This document shows, piece after piece, positions 26,348 to 35,777 of a DNA stretch of 64,000 nt. Position numbers and translations under genes: made by a program. The stretch comes from Kosakonia quasisacchari (GTDB lineage Bacteria; Pseudomonadota; Gammaproteobacteria; Enterobacterales; Enterobacteriaceae), in assembly GCF_004331415.1 (NCBI RefSeq), contig NZ_SJOP01000021.1, positions 1-64,000 of the forward strand, in the 5' to 3' direction. A model generated the notes under the pieces. The model searched no databases. It was not told where the DNA came from and worked only from the letters and a program-made list of their open reading frames with translations. How positions within the stretch are numbered: position 1 is the stretch's first letter; every line of letters begins with the position of its first letter.

Positions 26348-28023
26348 AACGCTTTTACTCCTTGAGCTCCCAACCAAACCGAAAGTTTTTCAATTTCGGA
26401 AGCATGCACAAAGGCAACGATCTGCCGGGCTTTTTCAGCACCAATCGCCGGGAAACGCTGCCACTCCTTTTCGTTACGCGTGCGCAGTTGCTGCCATGTC
26501 GTGTCGCCAGTAACTTTCAGAGCAGGCTGCGGCAGCGGCGCTCCCAGTGCAATTAGCCAGCGAATAAACGGCCTTTCTCGCGCCAGCGAAAAGCGATGCC
26601 AGAGCTGTAAACCGCGTTCCGGTGAAATACCGGGCGTCGATTGTAATTGCTCTTTTGTCAGCGCCAGCCAGGAAAAAAGATGTTCGAAGTGATGCGCCTG
26701 ATTCAGCCCCCGCCAGCCACTTTCGCCAAGCCCCTCAATCCCCAGCGCTTTTGCCGAGCTGAGCCACACCAGACGGGCAATAAATTGCTCCTGACATTCC
26801 GCAGAGGCATAAAAACAGGTCAATGGGGTAAAACGAGGCGCAGGCGGAATAGGTTTATTGCGAACAAGTGCACGCCACGCCACACTATCGATGCGCGGGA
26901 TCCCTTGACCGGCAAGGCTGATAGCGATTTGATCGCCAGGCGCAACATCCAACTCTTGCCAACGCCTGACAGAGCCTAAATTGACCCTCTGGACGCGTTT
27001 GTCATCGAGTTGTACCGGTTCTAACTGAGCAACCACGGAAATTTTACCGGTACGCCCAATGGCAAACTGAATATCTTTGACCGTTGCAACTTCCTCGGGC
27101 GGTTCATATTTCCAGGCTGCCACCCAATTGCCCTGTCCTGGCAGCCACGTATTTCCCGCCGGCTCGGTTCCCGAACGCACCACAACACCATCGGTGACGA
27201 AAGGCAATTCAGAAGTAAACCAACGGCTGCGGAGCTTCTCCACGTCTTCTACCGTGTTCACTGGCACGCTATATTGCTCTTCGTCACTAAACCCCGCGTT
27301 GCTGAGTTCCGCCAACTTTTGTGCCAGCGTTGCCGGGCCGTCTGGCCAGGCCCAGACGAAAAAAGCCAGATCATTGAGAATGGCGTGCTCGTCACGGCGC
27401 ATCATCGCACCGGCAACTTTTGCGCGGGCGTTAAGCCCACCGGCCTGTTTCTGAATATGGTTTTCCGTGCGTAAAAACAGTTCACCCTGTAATACGCTAT
27501 TTGCCAGCGCACCACTCACCGTTTTAGGAATCGATGGGATAGCGCGTATTTTTGCCGTCCAGTCCTCACCAGCCAGCCCATCGCCGCGACTGATTGCCTG
27601 TGTCAGTCCACCATTGCGATAAATTAACGTCACCGCGACGCCATCCACTTTAGGCTGCGCCCAGAGATCGGTTTTTCCTGCCATCCAGCGCTGTAGCGCT
27701 TGCTTACCCGCCAGTTTTTGTACCCCAGTGTGCGCGACAGGATGTTTCACACTGCCGCCGGGTAAGACAGGTGTTGAATTTGCGGGTTCAAGTGCAAAAC
27801 AGCGTTGCCACGCCGCCAGCCGCGCGCTTAGCTGGTCGTAAACAGTGTCGCTTACCTCACTTGCCCCCTGCTTCCAGTAGTGTTCATTCCACTGGCGAAG
27901 CTGTTGCTGAAGGCGATTAACCTCATCTTGCGCTCTCGATGGCGACCAGACAGGGCACACCGCCTGGCTGGACAGGCTCCATAGCAACAGACACACTGCG
28001 AATCCGGTTCTTTTCCACATCAT
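26341..28023 (-). CDS. ligB: NAD-dependent DNA ligase LigB
   Basis: Second, non-essential NAD+-dependent DNA ligase. The adenylation-domain KVDG motif (AQPKVDGVAV, near residue 120) supplies the AMP-accepting lysine. RGDGLAGEDWT and DGVVVRSG are further nucleotidyltransferase motifs, and helix-hairpin-helix repeats lie in the C-terminal 150 residues. The BRCT domain of LigA is absent, as usual for LigB. The first 22 residues (MMWKRTGFAVCLLLWSLSSQA) look like a signal peptide. I chose the ATG at 28023 because AGGAG lies five bases upstream (560 residues). It is divergent from gmk. Confidence 0.93.
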   Translation of the reverse strand: MMWKRTGFAVCLLLWSLSSQAVCPVWSPSRAQDEVNRLQQQLRQWNEHYWKQGASEVSDTVYDQLSARLAAWQRCFALEPANSTPVLPGGSVKHPVAHTGVQKLAGKQALQRWMAGKTDLWAQPKVDGVAVTLIYRNGGLTQAISRGDGLAGEDWTAKIRAIPSIPKTVSGALANSVLQGELFLRTENHIQKQAGGLNARAKVAGAMMRRDEHAILNDLAFFVWAWPDGPATLAQKLAELSNAGFSDEEQYSVPVNTVEDVEKLRSRWFTSELPFVTDGVVVRSGTEPAGNTWLPGQGNWVAAWKYEPPEEVATVKDIQFAIGRTGKISVVAQLEPVQLDDKRVQRVNLGSVRRWQELDVAPGDQIAISLAGQGIPRIDSVAWRALVRNKPIPPAPRFTPLTCFYASAECQEQFIARLVWLSSAKALGIEGLGESGWRGLNQAHHFEHLFSWLALTKEQLQSTPGISPERGLQLWHRFSLARERPFIRWLIALGAPLPQPALKVTGDTTWQQLRTRNEKEWQRFPAIGAEKARQIVAFVHASEIEKLSVWLGAQGVKAFQ

Positions 28024-28223
28024 CCCTTCTCCTTGTGATAGCGACACTGTTATAGCGAGGCCAACACAGTGATGGCGACATAGAAAAAGAGAGTTTGCGA
28101 GGAGGGTTCCGGCAATTCACTGCCGCTGTGAAAATTTGCAAACAAAACAGGAAAGCAGGCCGCAAAATGTCAAACTCAGCGGGAAAAAGTGTGACAAAGG
28201 CTACGTCACATAGCGCCGATGTG

Positions 28224-28229
28224 TATAAT
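28224..28229 (+). promoter_or_regulatory. -10 box for gmk-rpoZ-spoT
   Basis: A perfect TATAAT (GTGTATAATAGG) lies 49 bp upstream of gmk. No clear -35 hexamer at 16-18 bp was found. Confidence 0.45.
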
Positions 28230-28277
28230 AGGCACGTATGTAAGTTTCCTTTCGCAATTCACATACAAAAGACTCTC

Positions 28278-28901
28278 ATGGCTCAAGGCACGCTCTATAT
28301 TGTTTCCGCCCCCAGCGGCGCGGGTAAATCAAGCCTCATCCAGGCTTTGTTAAAAACCCAACCGTTATACGATACGCAGGTTTCTGTTTCGCACACCACG
28401 CGCGCTCCGCGTCCGGGTGAAGTGCACGGTGAACACTATTTCTTTGTTAATCATGACGAGTTTAAATCCATGATTGGCGATGACGCGTTTCTTGAGCATG
28501 CCGAAGTCTTTGGTAATTATTACGGCACCTCGCGCGCAGCCATTGAGCAAGTGTTGGCAACCGGCGTAGATGTGTTTCTTGATATCGACTGGCAGGGCGC
28601 GCAACAAATTCGCGCCCGTATGCCGCAGGCGCGTAGCATCTTTATTCTGCCGCCGTCGAAGCTGGAGCTCGATCGCCGCTTACGCGGGCGCGGTCAGGAT
28701 AGCGAAGAAGTCATTGCGAAACGTATGGCGCTGGCGGTTGCGGAAATGAGCCATTACGCGGAATATGATTACCTGATTGTGAATGATGATTTCGATACCG
28801 CTTTGGGCGATTTGAAAACCATTATTCGCGCCGAACGTCTGCGCATGAGCCGCCAAAAGCAGCGACATGACGCTTTAATCAGCAAACTATTGGCAGACTG
28901 A
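28278..28901 (+). CDS. gmk: guanylate kinase
   Basis: Phosphorylates GMP to GDP with ATP. The 207-residue protein has the P-loop SAPSGAGKSS near the N-terminus, the GMP-binding SVSHTTRAPRPGE segment, and VFLDIDWQGA as the Walker B region. The frame extends 61 codons upstream without conservation; the ATG at 28278 matches the E. coli start. It heads the gmk-rpoZ-spoT-trmH-recG cluster, which links GTP metabolism to ppGpp. Confidence 0.97.
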   Translation: MAQGTLYIVSAPSGAGKSSLIQALLKTQPLYDTQVSVSHTTRAPRPGEVHGEHYFFVNHDEFKSMIGDDAFLEHAEVFGNYYGTSRAAIEQVLATGVDVFLDIDWQGAQQIRARMPQARSIFILPPSKLELDRRLRGRGQDSEEVIAKRMALAVAEMSHYAEYDYLIVNDDFDTALGDLKTIIRAERLRMSRQKQRHDALISKLLAD

Positions 28902-28955
28902 GCCTGGTTTCAGTATCATGCCCAGTCATTTCTTCACCTGTGGAGCATTTTAAGT

Positions 28956-29231
28956 ATGGCACGCGTAACTGTTCAGGACGCTGTAGAGAAAGTTGGTAAC
29001 CGTTTTGACCTGGTGCTGGTCGCCGCGCGTCGCGCTCGTCAGATGCAGGTTGGCGGTAAAGATCCGTTAGTCCCGGAAGAAAACGATAAAACCACCGTTA
29101 TCGCGCTGCGCGAAATCGAAGAAGGTCTGATCAACAACCAGATCCTCGACGTCCGTGAGCGCCAGGAACAGCAAGAGCAGGAAGCCGCAGAATTGCAGGC
29201 CGTTACCGCCATTGCTGAAGGTCGTCGTTAA
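28956..29231 (+). CDS. rpoZ: RNA polymerase omega subunit
   Basis: A 91-residue omega subunit, MARVTVQDAVEKVGNRFDL at the start, equal to the E. coli protein in length. It helps fold the beta' subunit and forms part of a ppGpp-binding site on RNA polymerase. It lies 54 bp after gmk and 18 bp before spoT. Confidence 0.98.
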   Translation: MARVTVQDAVEKVGNRFDLVLVAARRARQMQVGGKDPLVPEENDKTTVIALREIEEGLINNQILDVRERQEQQEQEAAELQAVTAIAEGRR

Positions 29232-29249
29232 TTAACCTGCAGGTCACCC

Positions 29250-31367
29250 TTGTATCTGTTTGAAAGCCTGAATCAGCTGATTCAACACTATCTGCCTGAA
29301 GAGCAAATAAAACGTCTCAGGCAGGCGTATCTCGTTGCACGTGATGCTCACGAGGGACAGACACGTTCAAGCGGTGAACCTTATATCACGCACCCGGTAG
29401 CGGTAGCCTGCATTCTGGCCGAGATGAAACTCGACCACGAAACGCTGATGGCTGCCCTATTGCATGACGTGATTGAAGATACTCCCGCCACCTACCAGGA
29501 TATGGAACAGTTGTTTGGCAAAAGCGTTGCCGAGCTGGTGGAAGGGGTGTCCAAGCTTGATAAGCTTAAGTTTCAGGATAAGAAAGAAGCGCAGGCCGAA
29601 AACTTTCGCAAGATGATTATGGCGATGGTGCAAGACATCCGCGTCATTCTTATCAAGCTCGCCGACCGCACCCACAATATGCGCACGCTGGGTTCTCTTC
29701 GCCCGGATAAACGTCGCCGCATCGCCCGTGAAACCCTCGAAATCTATAGCCCGCTGGCGCACCGTTTAGGTATTCATCACATCAAAACCGAGCTTGAAGA
29801 GCTGGGCTTTGAAGCGCTATACCCGAACCGCTATCGCGTGATCAAAGAAGTGGTTAAAGCCGCACGCGGCAACCGCAAAGAGATGATTCAAAAAATCCTC
29901 TCGGAAATCGAAGGGCGTTTACAGGAAGCGGGCATTCCCTGCCGTGTCAGCGGTCGCGAAAAGCACCTTTACTCTATCTACTGCAAAATGGTGCTGAAAG
30001 AGCAGCGTTTCCACTCGATTATGGATATCTACGCCTTTCGCGTGATTGTTCACGATCTGGATACCTGTTATCGCGTTCTGGGCCAGATGCACAGCTTGTA
30101 CAAGCCACGTCCTGGTCGCGTGAAAGACTATATCGCCATTCCCAAGGCGAACGGTTATCAATCCCTGCACACTTCAATGATTGGCCCGCATGGCGTGCCG
30201 GTTGAGGTGCAAATCCGTACCGAAGATATGGATCAGATGGCAGAGATGGGGGTCGCCGCGCACTGGGCGTATAAAGAGCATGGCGAGAGCAGTACCACCG
30301 CGCAAATCCGCGCTCAGCGCTGGATGCAAAGCCTGCTGGAGCTGCAACAGAGCGCCGGTAGCTCGTTTGAATTTATCGAGAGCGTTAAATCTGATCTCTT
30401 CCCCGATGAGATTTATGTTTTCACTCCGGAAGGCCGCATTGTCGAGCTGCCCGCTGGCGCGACGCCGGTGGATTTCGCCTATGCGGTACACACGGATATC
30501 GGCCATGCCTGCGTTGGCGCGCGCGTTGATCGTCAGCCGTATCCGCTGTCGCAGTCGCTTTCCAGCGGCCAGACGGTAGAAATTATCACCGCACCAGGCG
30601 CACGCCCGAATGCCGCATGGCTGAACTTTGTCGTCAGCTCGAAAGCACGCGCAAAAATCCGCCAGATGCTGAAAAACCTCAAGCGTGACGACTCGGTGAG
30701 CCTTGGCCGCCGTCTGTTGAACCACGCGCTGGGCGGAAGCCGCAAACTGGCCGAAATTCCGCAGGACCATGTGCAGCGCGAGCTGGATCGCATGAAGCTC
30801 GCTTCGCTCGACGATCTGCTGGCAGAAATCGGCCTCGGCAACGCCATGAGCGTTGTGGTAGCGAAAAACCTGCAACAAGGGGAAGCCGCGCAGGGTGCGC
30901 AAGCACCAACGGGCGCAAATGGCGGTCATCTGCCGATTAAAGGCGCAGATGGCGTACTGATCACCTTTGCCAAATGCTGTCGCCCCATTCCTGGCGACCC
31001 GATTGTCGCGCACGTCAGCCCAGGAAAAGGGTTGGTTATCCACCATGAGTCCTGCCGTAACATTCGTGGCTACCAGAAAGAGCCAGAGAAGTTCATGGCT
31101 GTCGAGTGGGATAAAGAGACCGCGCAGGAATTTATCACCGAGATCAAGGTGGATATGTTTAACCATCAGGGCGCACTGGCGAACCTGACGGCAGCGATTA
31201 ACACGGCCTCTTCGAACATTCAGAGCCTGAATACCGAAGAGAAAGATGGCCGCGTCTATAGCGCGTTCATCCGTCTGACGGCGCGCGATCGCGTCCATCT
31301 GGCGAATATCATGCGCAAAATCCGCGTGATGCCGGATGTGATTAAAGTCACCCGCAACCGAAACTAA
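29250..31367 (+). CDS. spoT: bifunctional (p)ppGpp synthetase/hydrolase SpoT
   Basis: Makes and degrades the alarmone (p)ppGpp. The 705 residues comprise an HD hydrolase domain with H72/D73 (LLHDVIED), a synthetase domain (about residues 200-340), a TGS domain starting near DEIYVFTPEGRI (about 388-450) and a C-terminal ACT domain (about 630-705). Translation starts at a TTG (29250), as in E. coli spoT. A short insertion, QGAQAPTGANGG near residue 553, makes it slightly longer than the 702-residue E. coli protein. Confidence 0.96.
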   Translation: MYLFESLNQLIQHYLPEEQIKRLRQAYLVARDAHEGQTRSSGEPYITHPVAVACILAEMKLDHETLMAALLHDVIEDTPATYQDMEQLFGKSVAELVEGVSKLDKLKFQDKKEAQAENFRKMIMAMVQDIRVILIKLADRTHNMRTLGSLRPDKRRRIARETLEIYSPLAHRLGIHHIKTELEELGFEALYPNRYRVIKEVVKAARGNRKEMIQKILSEIEGRLQEAGIPCRVSGREKHLYSIYCKMVLKEQRFHSIMDIYAFRVIVHDLDTCYRVLGQMHSLYKPRPGRVKDYIAIPKANGYQSLHTSMIGPHGVPVEVQIRTEDMDQMAEMGVAAHWAYKEHGESSTTAQIRAQRWMQSLLELQQSAGSSFEFIESVKSDLFPDEIYVFTPEGRIVELPAGATPVDFAYAVHTDIGHACVGARVDRQPYPLSQSLSSGQTVEIITAPGARPNAAWLNFVVSSKARAKIRQMLKNLKRDDSVSLGRRLLNHALGGSRKLAEIPQDHVQRELDRMKLASLDDLLAEIGLGNAMSVVVAKNLQQGEAAQGAQAPTGANGGHLPIKGADGVLITFAKCCRPIPGDPIVAHVSPGKGLVIHHESCRNIRGYQKEPEKFMAVEWDKETAQEFITEIKVDMFNHQGALANLTAAINTASSNIQSLNTEEKDGRVYSAFIRLTARDRVHLANIMRKIRVMPDVIKVTRNRN

Positions 31368-31371
31368 CTTT

Positions 31372-32061
31372 ATGAATTCTCAGCGTTATGCGCGTATCCG
31401 CGAGATGCTCGCCAGGCGTCAACCGGACCTGACGGTCTGCATGGAGCAGGTTCACAAACCTCATAACGTCTCCGCCATTATCCGTACCGCGGACGCCGTC
31501 GGCGTGCATGAAGTTCACGCCGTCTGGCCAGGCAAACGCATGCGCACTATGGCCTCATCCGCAGCAGGCAGTAACAGCTGGGTGGAGGTGAAAACCCACC
31601 ATACTATCGGCGATGCTGTTGGCGTGCTGAAAGCGCGCGGCATGCAAATCCTCGCGACCCATCTGTCCGACAAAGCCGTTGATTTTCGGGAAATAGATTA
31701 TACCCGCCCGACCTGCATTCTGATGGGCCAGGAGAAAACGGGGATCACTCAGGAAGCGCTGGATCTGGCGGATCGGGACATCATTATCCCCATGATTGGC
31801 ATGGTGCAGTCGCTGAATGTTTCCGTAGCTTCAGCCTTAATCCTTTACGAAGCGCAGCGCCAGCGGCAAAACGCCGGTATGTATCAGCGTGAAAACAGCA
31901 CGTTGCCGGATGAAGTTCAGCAACGCCTGCTGTTTGAAGGCGGCTATCCGGTGCTGGCGAGAGTCGCGAAACGCAAAGGTCTGCCTTACCCTCACGTTAA
32001 TACGGAAGGTCAAATCGAAGCCGACCCAACGTGGTGGGCAACTATGCAGGCGGCGGGATAA
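31372..32061 (+). CDS. trmH: tRNA (guanosine(18)-2'-O)-methyltransferase
   Basis: SpoU-class knotted methyltransferase that methylates the ribose of G18 in tRNA. The 229-residue protein shows the three SPOUT motifs: HNVSAIIRTADAVGVHEV, ILMGQEKTGI and IPMIGMVQSLNVSVASAL. It begins 4 bp after spoT and ends 3 bp before recG. Confidence 0.97.
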   Translation: MNSQRYARIREMLARRQPDLTVCMEQVHKPHNVSAIIRTADAVGVHEVHAVWPGKRMRTMASSAAGSNSWVEVKTHHTIGDAVGVLKARGMQILATHLSDKAVDFREIDYTRPTCILMGQEKTGITQEALDLADRDIIIPMIGMVQSLNVSVASALILYEAQRQRQNAGMYQRENSTLPDEVQQRLLFEGGYPVLARVAKRKGLPYPHVNTEGQIEADPTWWATMQAAG

Positions 32062-32064
32062 CCG

Positions 32065-34146
32065 ATGAAAGGTAAGCTGCTCGATGCGGTGCCCTTAAAT
32101 TCGCTGACCGGTGTCGGCGCGGCGCAGAGCAGCAAGCTAGCGAAAATCGGCCTGCATACCGTTCAGGATCTCCTGCTTCACCTCCCGCTTCGCTACGAAG
32201 ATCGCACCCAACTTTACCCGATTGCCGACCTGCTGCCGGGCGTTTACGCCACGGTGGAAGGCGAAGTGTTGAACTGCAATATCACGTTTGGCGGCCGCAG
32301 AATGATGACCTGCCAGATTAGCGACGGTTCCGGCATTCTCACCCTGCGCTTTTTCAACTTCAACGCGGCAATGAAAAACAGCCTTGCCACGGGTCGCCGA
32401 GTGCTGGCCTACGGGGAAGCAAAACGCGGGAAGTACGGCGCGGAGATGATCCATCCGGAATACCGCGTGCAGGGCGATCTCAGCACCCCGGAATTGCAGG
32501 AAACTCTGACGCCGATTTACCCGACCACTGAAGGCATTAAGCAGGCGACACTGCGCAAACTCACTGACCAGGCGCTGGAGCTGCTGGCAACCTGCGCCAT
32601 CAGCGAACTGCTGCCGCCGGAGTTGGCACAAGGCATGATGAGCTTGCCGGAGGCGTTGCATACGCTGCATCGCCCGCCACCGTCACTGCAATTAAGCGAT
32701 CTGGAAAGTGGGCAGCACCCGGCGCAGCGCCGTTTGATCCTTGAAGAATTACTGGCGCACAACCTCAGTATGCTGGCGTTGCGCGCCGGGGCGCAGCGTT
32801 ATCATGCGCAACCACTCAGCGCCAAAGATGAACTGAAAAACCGTCTGCTGGCTTCATTGCCGTTTAAACCAACTGGCGCACAAACGCGCGTGGTCGCGGA
32901 GATCGAGCGTGATATGGCGCTGGATATGCCGATGATGCGCCTGGTGCAGGGCGATGTGGGCTCCGGTAAAACGCTGGTTGCCGCACTGGCGGCGCTGCGG
33001 GCGATTGCCAATGGCAAACAAGTGGCGATGATGGCGCCTACCGAGCTGCTGGCAGAGCAACACGCCAACAATTTCCGCAACTGGTTTACGCCACTTGGTG
33101 TGGAAGTGGGCTGGCTGGCGGGCAAGCAAAAAGGCAAAGCACGCCAGGCACAGCAAGAGGCAATTGCTAGCGGTCAGGTACAAATGGTGGTTGGCACCCA
33201 TGCGATTTTCCAGGAACAGGTGCAGTTTAACGGCCTTGCGCTGGTGATTATCGACGAACAGCACCGCTTTGGTGTTCACCAGCGCCTGGCACTGTGGGAA
33301 AAAGGCCAGCAGCAGGGTTTTCACCCGCACCAGTTGATTATGACTGCAACACCGATCCCGCGCACGCTGGCGATGACCGCCTACGCGGATCTTGATACCT
33401 CGGTGATCGACGAGCTACCGCCAGGGCGCACACCGGTCACCACTGTTGCCATCCCGGATACACGCCGCAGCGAGATTATCGACCGCGTGCGCAGCGCCTG
33501 TACCGGCGAAGGCCGCCAGGCATACTGGGTTTGTACATTGATTGAAGAGTCCGACCTGCTGGAAGCACAAGCGGCGGAAGCGACCTGGGAAGAGTTGAAA
33601 CTGGCGCTACCGGAACTGAATGTCGGCCTGGTTCATGGTCGCATGAAGCCGGCGGAAAAACAGGCGGTAATGCAGGCGTTCAAACAGGGTGAGTTACATC
33701 TGCTGGTCGCGACCACGGTGATTGAAGTGGGCGTGGATGTGCCAAATTCCAGCCTGATGATTATCGAAAACCCGGAGCGACTCGGTCTTGCGCAGCTCCA
33801 CCAGTTGCGTGGCCGCGTTGGGCGCGGTGCGGTAGCTTCTCACTGCGTTCTGCTCTACAAATCCCCGCTCTCCAAAACGGCGCAAAAACGTCTGCAAGTG
33901 CTGCGCGACAGTAACGATGGCTTTGTGATTGCGCAAAAAGATCTGGAAATTCGCGGCCCCGGCGAACTGCTTGGTACTCGCCAGACCGGCAACGCGGAAT
34001 TCAAAGTCGCCGACCTGCTGCGCGATCAGGCGATGATCCCGGAAGTACAACGCGTTGCCCGCCATATTCATGAGCGTTATCCGCAGCTCGCCGAAGCGCT
34101 GATCGACCGCTGGATGCCAGAAACAGAACGCTATTCCAACGCCTGA
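32065..34146 (+). CDS. recG: ATP-dependent DNA helicase RecG
   Basis: Branch-migrating helicase acting on stalled forks and recombination intermediates. The 693 residues hold an N-terminal wedge/OB domain (about 60-150), Walker A GDVGSGKT near residue 300, a DEQH box (VIIDEQHRFG) and the C-terminal helicase motifs ending GLAQLHQLRGRVGRG. The length equals that of E. coli RecG. Confidence 0.97.
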   Translation: MKGKLLDAVPLNSLTGVGAAQSSKLAKIGLHTVQDLLLHLPLRYEDRTQLYPIADLLPGVYATVEGEVLNCNITFGGRRMMTCQISDGSGILTLRFFNFNAAMKNSLATGRRVLAYGEAKRGKYGAEMIHPEYRVQGDLSTPELQETLTPIYPTTEGIKQATLRKLTDQALELLATCAISELLPPELAQGMMSLPEALHTLHRPPPSLQLSDLESGQHPAQRRLILEELLAHNLSMLALRAGAQRYHAQPLSAKDELKNRLLASLPFKPTGAQTRVVAEIERDMALDMPMMRLVQGDVGSGKTLVAALAALRAIANGKQVAMMAPTELLAEQHANNFRNWFTPLGVEVGWLAGKQKGKARQAQQEAIASGQVQMVVGTHAIFQEQVQFNGLALVIIDEQHRFGVHQRLALWEKGQQQGFHPHQLIMTATPIPRTLAMTAYADLDTSVIDELPPGRTPVTTVAIPDTRRSEIIDRVRSACTGEGRQAYWVCTLIEESDLLEAQAAEATWEELKLALPELNVGLVHGRMKPAEKQAVMQAFKQGELHLLVATTVIEVGVDVPNSSLMIIENPERLGLAQLHQLRGRVGRGAVASHCVLLYKSPLSKTAQKRLQVLRDSNDGFVIAQKDLEIRGPGELLGTRQTGNAEFKVADLLRDQAMIPEVQRVARHIHERYPQLAEALIDRWMPETERYSNA

Positions 34147-34202
34147 GTTTTAGAACCTTATCCCGTAAAATGAACACCCCTTAGAAAAGTATGTTTTTAG
34201 CA

Positions 34203-34218
34203 TAGCAACCGTTTGCTT
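34203..34218 (+). promoter_or_regulatory. PurR operator upstream of xanP
   Basis: The 16-bp TAGCAACCGTTTGCTT fits the PurR box ANGCAANCGNTTNCNT at every specified position except the first. It lies 52 bp before the xanthine permease start, so purine-dependent repression of xanP is likely. Confidence 0.7.
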
Positions 34219-34270
34219 TTACCAAACAGTCCGATAAAATCAGCGCTTTTCCATCAGGGGATTGCTTGAG

Positions 34271-35656
34271 ATGTCCGTAAACACCATCGAGTCAGAAAGT
34301 GCGCAACCGGTTGCGCAGACTCAACCCAGCGAACTGATCTACCGACTTGAAGATCGCCCGCCGCTGCCGCAAACCCTGTTTGCCGCGCTCCAGCACCTGC
34401 TCGCAATGTTTGTTGGCGTTATCACGCCCGCGCTACTTATCTGCCAGGCGCTGGGTTTACCGGCTCAGGACACTCAGCACATTATCAGCATGTCGCTGTT
34501 CGCCTCAGGCGTAGCCTCTATTATCCAGATCAAAGCCTGGGGCCCGGTTGGCTCCGGGTTGCTCTCGATTCAGGGCACCAGCTTTAACTTTGTGGCGCCA
34601 CTGATTATGGGCGGTACCGCGCTGAAAACCGGCGGTGCGGACGTACCTACGATGATGGCTGCGCTGTTCGGTACCCTGATGCTGGCCAGCTGCACCGAAA
34701 TGGTTATATCCCGCATTCTGCCGTTCGCGCGCCGCATTATTACCCCGCTGGTTTCCGGCGTGGTAGTGATGATTATCGGCCTGTCGCTGATTCAGGTGGG
34801 GCTGACATCCGTTGGCGGCGGTTTTGCCGCGATGGGCAACCACACCTTCGGCGCCCCGAAAAACCTGCTGCTGGCAGGCGTTGTTCTGGGACTGATTATT
34901 CTGCTTAACCGCCAGCGTAACCCCTATTTACGTATCGCTTCGCTGGTGATCGCCATGGCCGTAGGTTACGTGTTGGCAATGTTTATGGGCATGCTGCCGG
35001 CATATAGCGCACCAGCAACCTCCTTTATGGTGCCGACGCCGCTTTACTACGGGCTGAGCATTGACTGGACCCTGCTGTTACCGCTGATGCTGGTATTTAT
35101 GATCACCTCGCTGGAAACCATCGGTGACATCACCGCAACTTCTGATGTTTCCGAGCAGCCCGTCGCCGGCCCGCTGTATATGAAACGCCTGAAAGGCGGC
35201 GTGCTGGCAAACGGCCTCAACTCATTTGTTTCCGCTGTTTTCAACACTTTCCCGAACTCCTGCTTCGGCCAGAACAATGGCGTTATTCAACTGACCGGCG
35301 TTGCCAGCCGTTATATCGGCTTCTTCATTGCGGTGATGCTGATGGTGCTTGGCCTGTTCCCGGCAGTCAGCGCTTTTGTGCAGCAACTGCCTGAGCCTGT
35401 GCTCGGCGGTGCAACGCTGGTGATGTTCGGTACGATCGCCGCATCCGGCGTGCGCATTGTTTCCCGCGAGCCGCTGAACCGCCGTGCGATCCTGATTATC
35501 GCACTGTCGCTGGCCGTTGGCCTGGGCGTTTCCCAGCAGCCGCAAATCCTGCAATTCGCCCCGGACTGGCTGAAAAACCTGCTCTCTTCCGGCATCGCCG
35601 CAGGCGGGATCACCGCGATTGTACTGAATCTGATTTTTCCACCAGAGAAAAACTGA
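34271..35656 (+). CDS. xanP: xanthine permease XanP (NCS2/UraA family)
   Basis: Proton-coupled xanthine importer in the inner membrane. The 461 residues form about fourteen helices with the NCS2 signatures QHLLAMFVGVITPALL, SGLLSIQGTSFNF and SLETIGDITATSDV; the last contains the substrate-binding glutamate region. The frame opens at TTG three codons earlier; I chose the ATG at 34271 (MSVNTIESE), which matches E. coli. A PurR box lies upstream. Confidence 0.94.
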   Translation: MSVNTIESESAQPVAQTQPSELIYRLEDRPPLPQTLFAALQHLLAMFVGVITPALLICQALGLPAQDTQHIISMSLFASGVASIIQIKAWGPVGSGLLSIQGTSFNFVAPLIMGGTALKTGGADVPTMMAALFGTLMLASCTEMVISRILPFARRIITPLVSGVVVMIIGLSLIQVGLTSVGGGFAAMGNHTFGAPKNLLLAGVVLGLIILLNRQRNPYLRIASLVIAMAVGYVLAMFMGMLPAYSAPATSFMVPTPLYYGLSIDWTLLLPLMLVFMITSLETIGDITATSDVSEQPVAGPLYMKRLKGGVLANGLNSFVSAVFNTFPNSCFGQNNGVIQLTGVASRYIGFFIAVMLMVLGLFPAVSAFVQQLPEPVLGGATLVMFGTIAASGVRIVSREPLNRRAILIIALSLAVGLGVSQQPQILQFAPDWLKNLLSSGIAAGGITAIVLNLIFPPEKN

Positions 35657-35664
35657 TAAACCCC

Positions 35665-35692
35665 GCGGCAACGGGATAAAAACCGTTGCCGC
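35665..35692 (+). terminator. hairpin after xanP
   Basis: GCGGCAACGG and CCGTTGCCGC form a perfect 10-bp stem around an A-rich loop, 8 bp after the xanP stop. The lack of a T-run leaves its strength uncertain. Confidence 0.5.
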
Positions 35693-35777
35693 CGTAACGC
35701 CCTTTCATCATTCCGCCCTTGAGCATTGCGCATAAATCGTGCATAACTGCCAGACTGGCAACTGGGGATGGAAGATC

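Noticed and set aside
30174..31298. 374-codon minus-strand frame inside spoT
   Set aside because: Exact antisense of a conserved essential gene, with no start signal and no recognisable domain; a codon-bias shadow.
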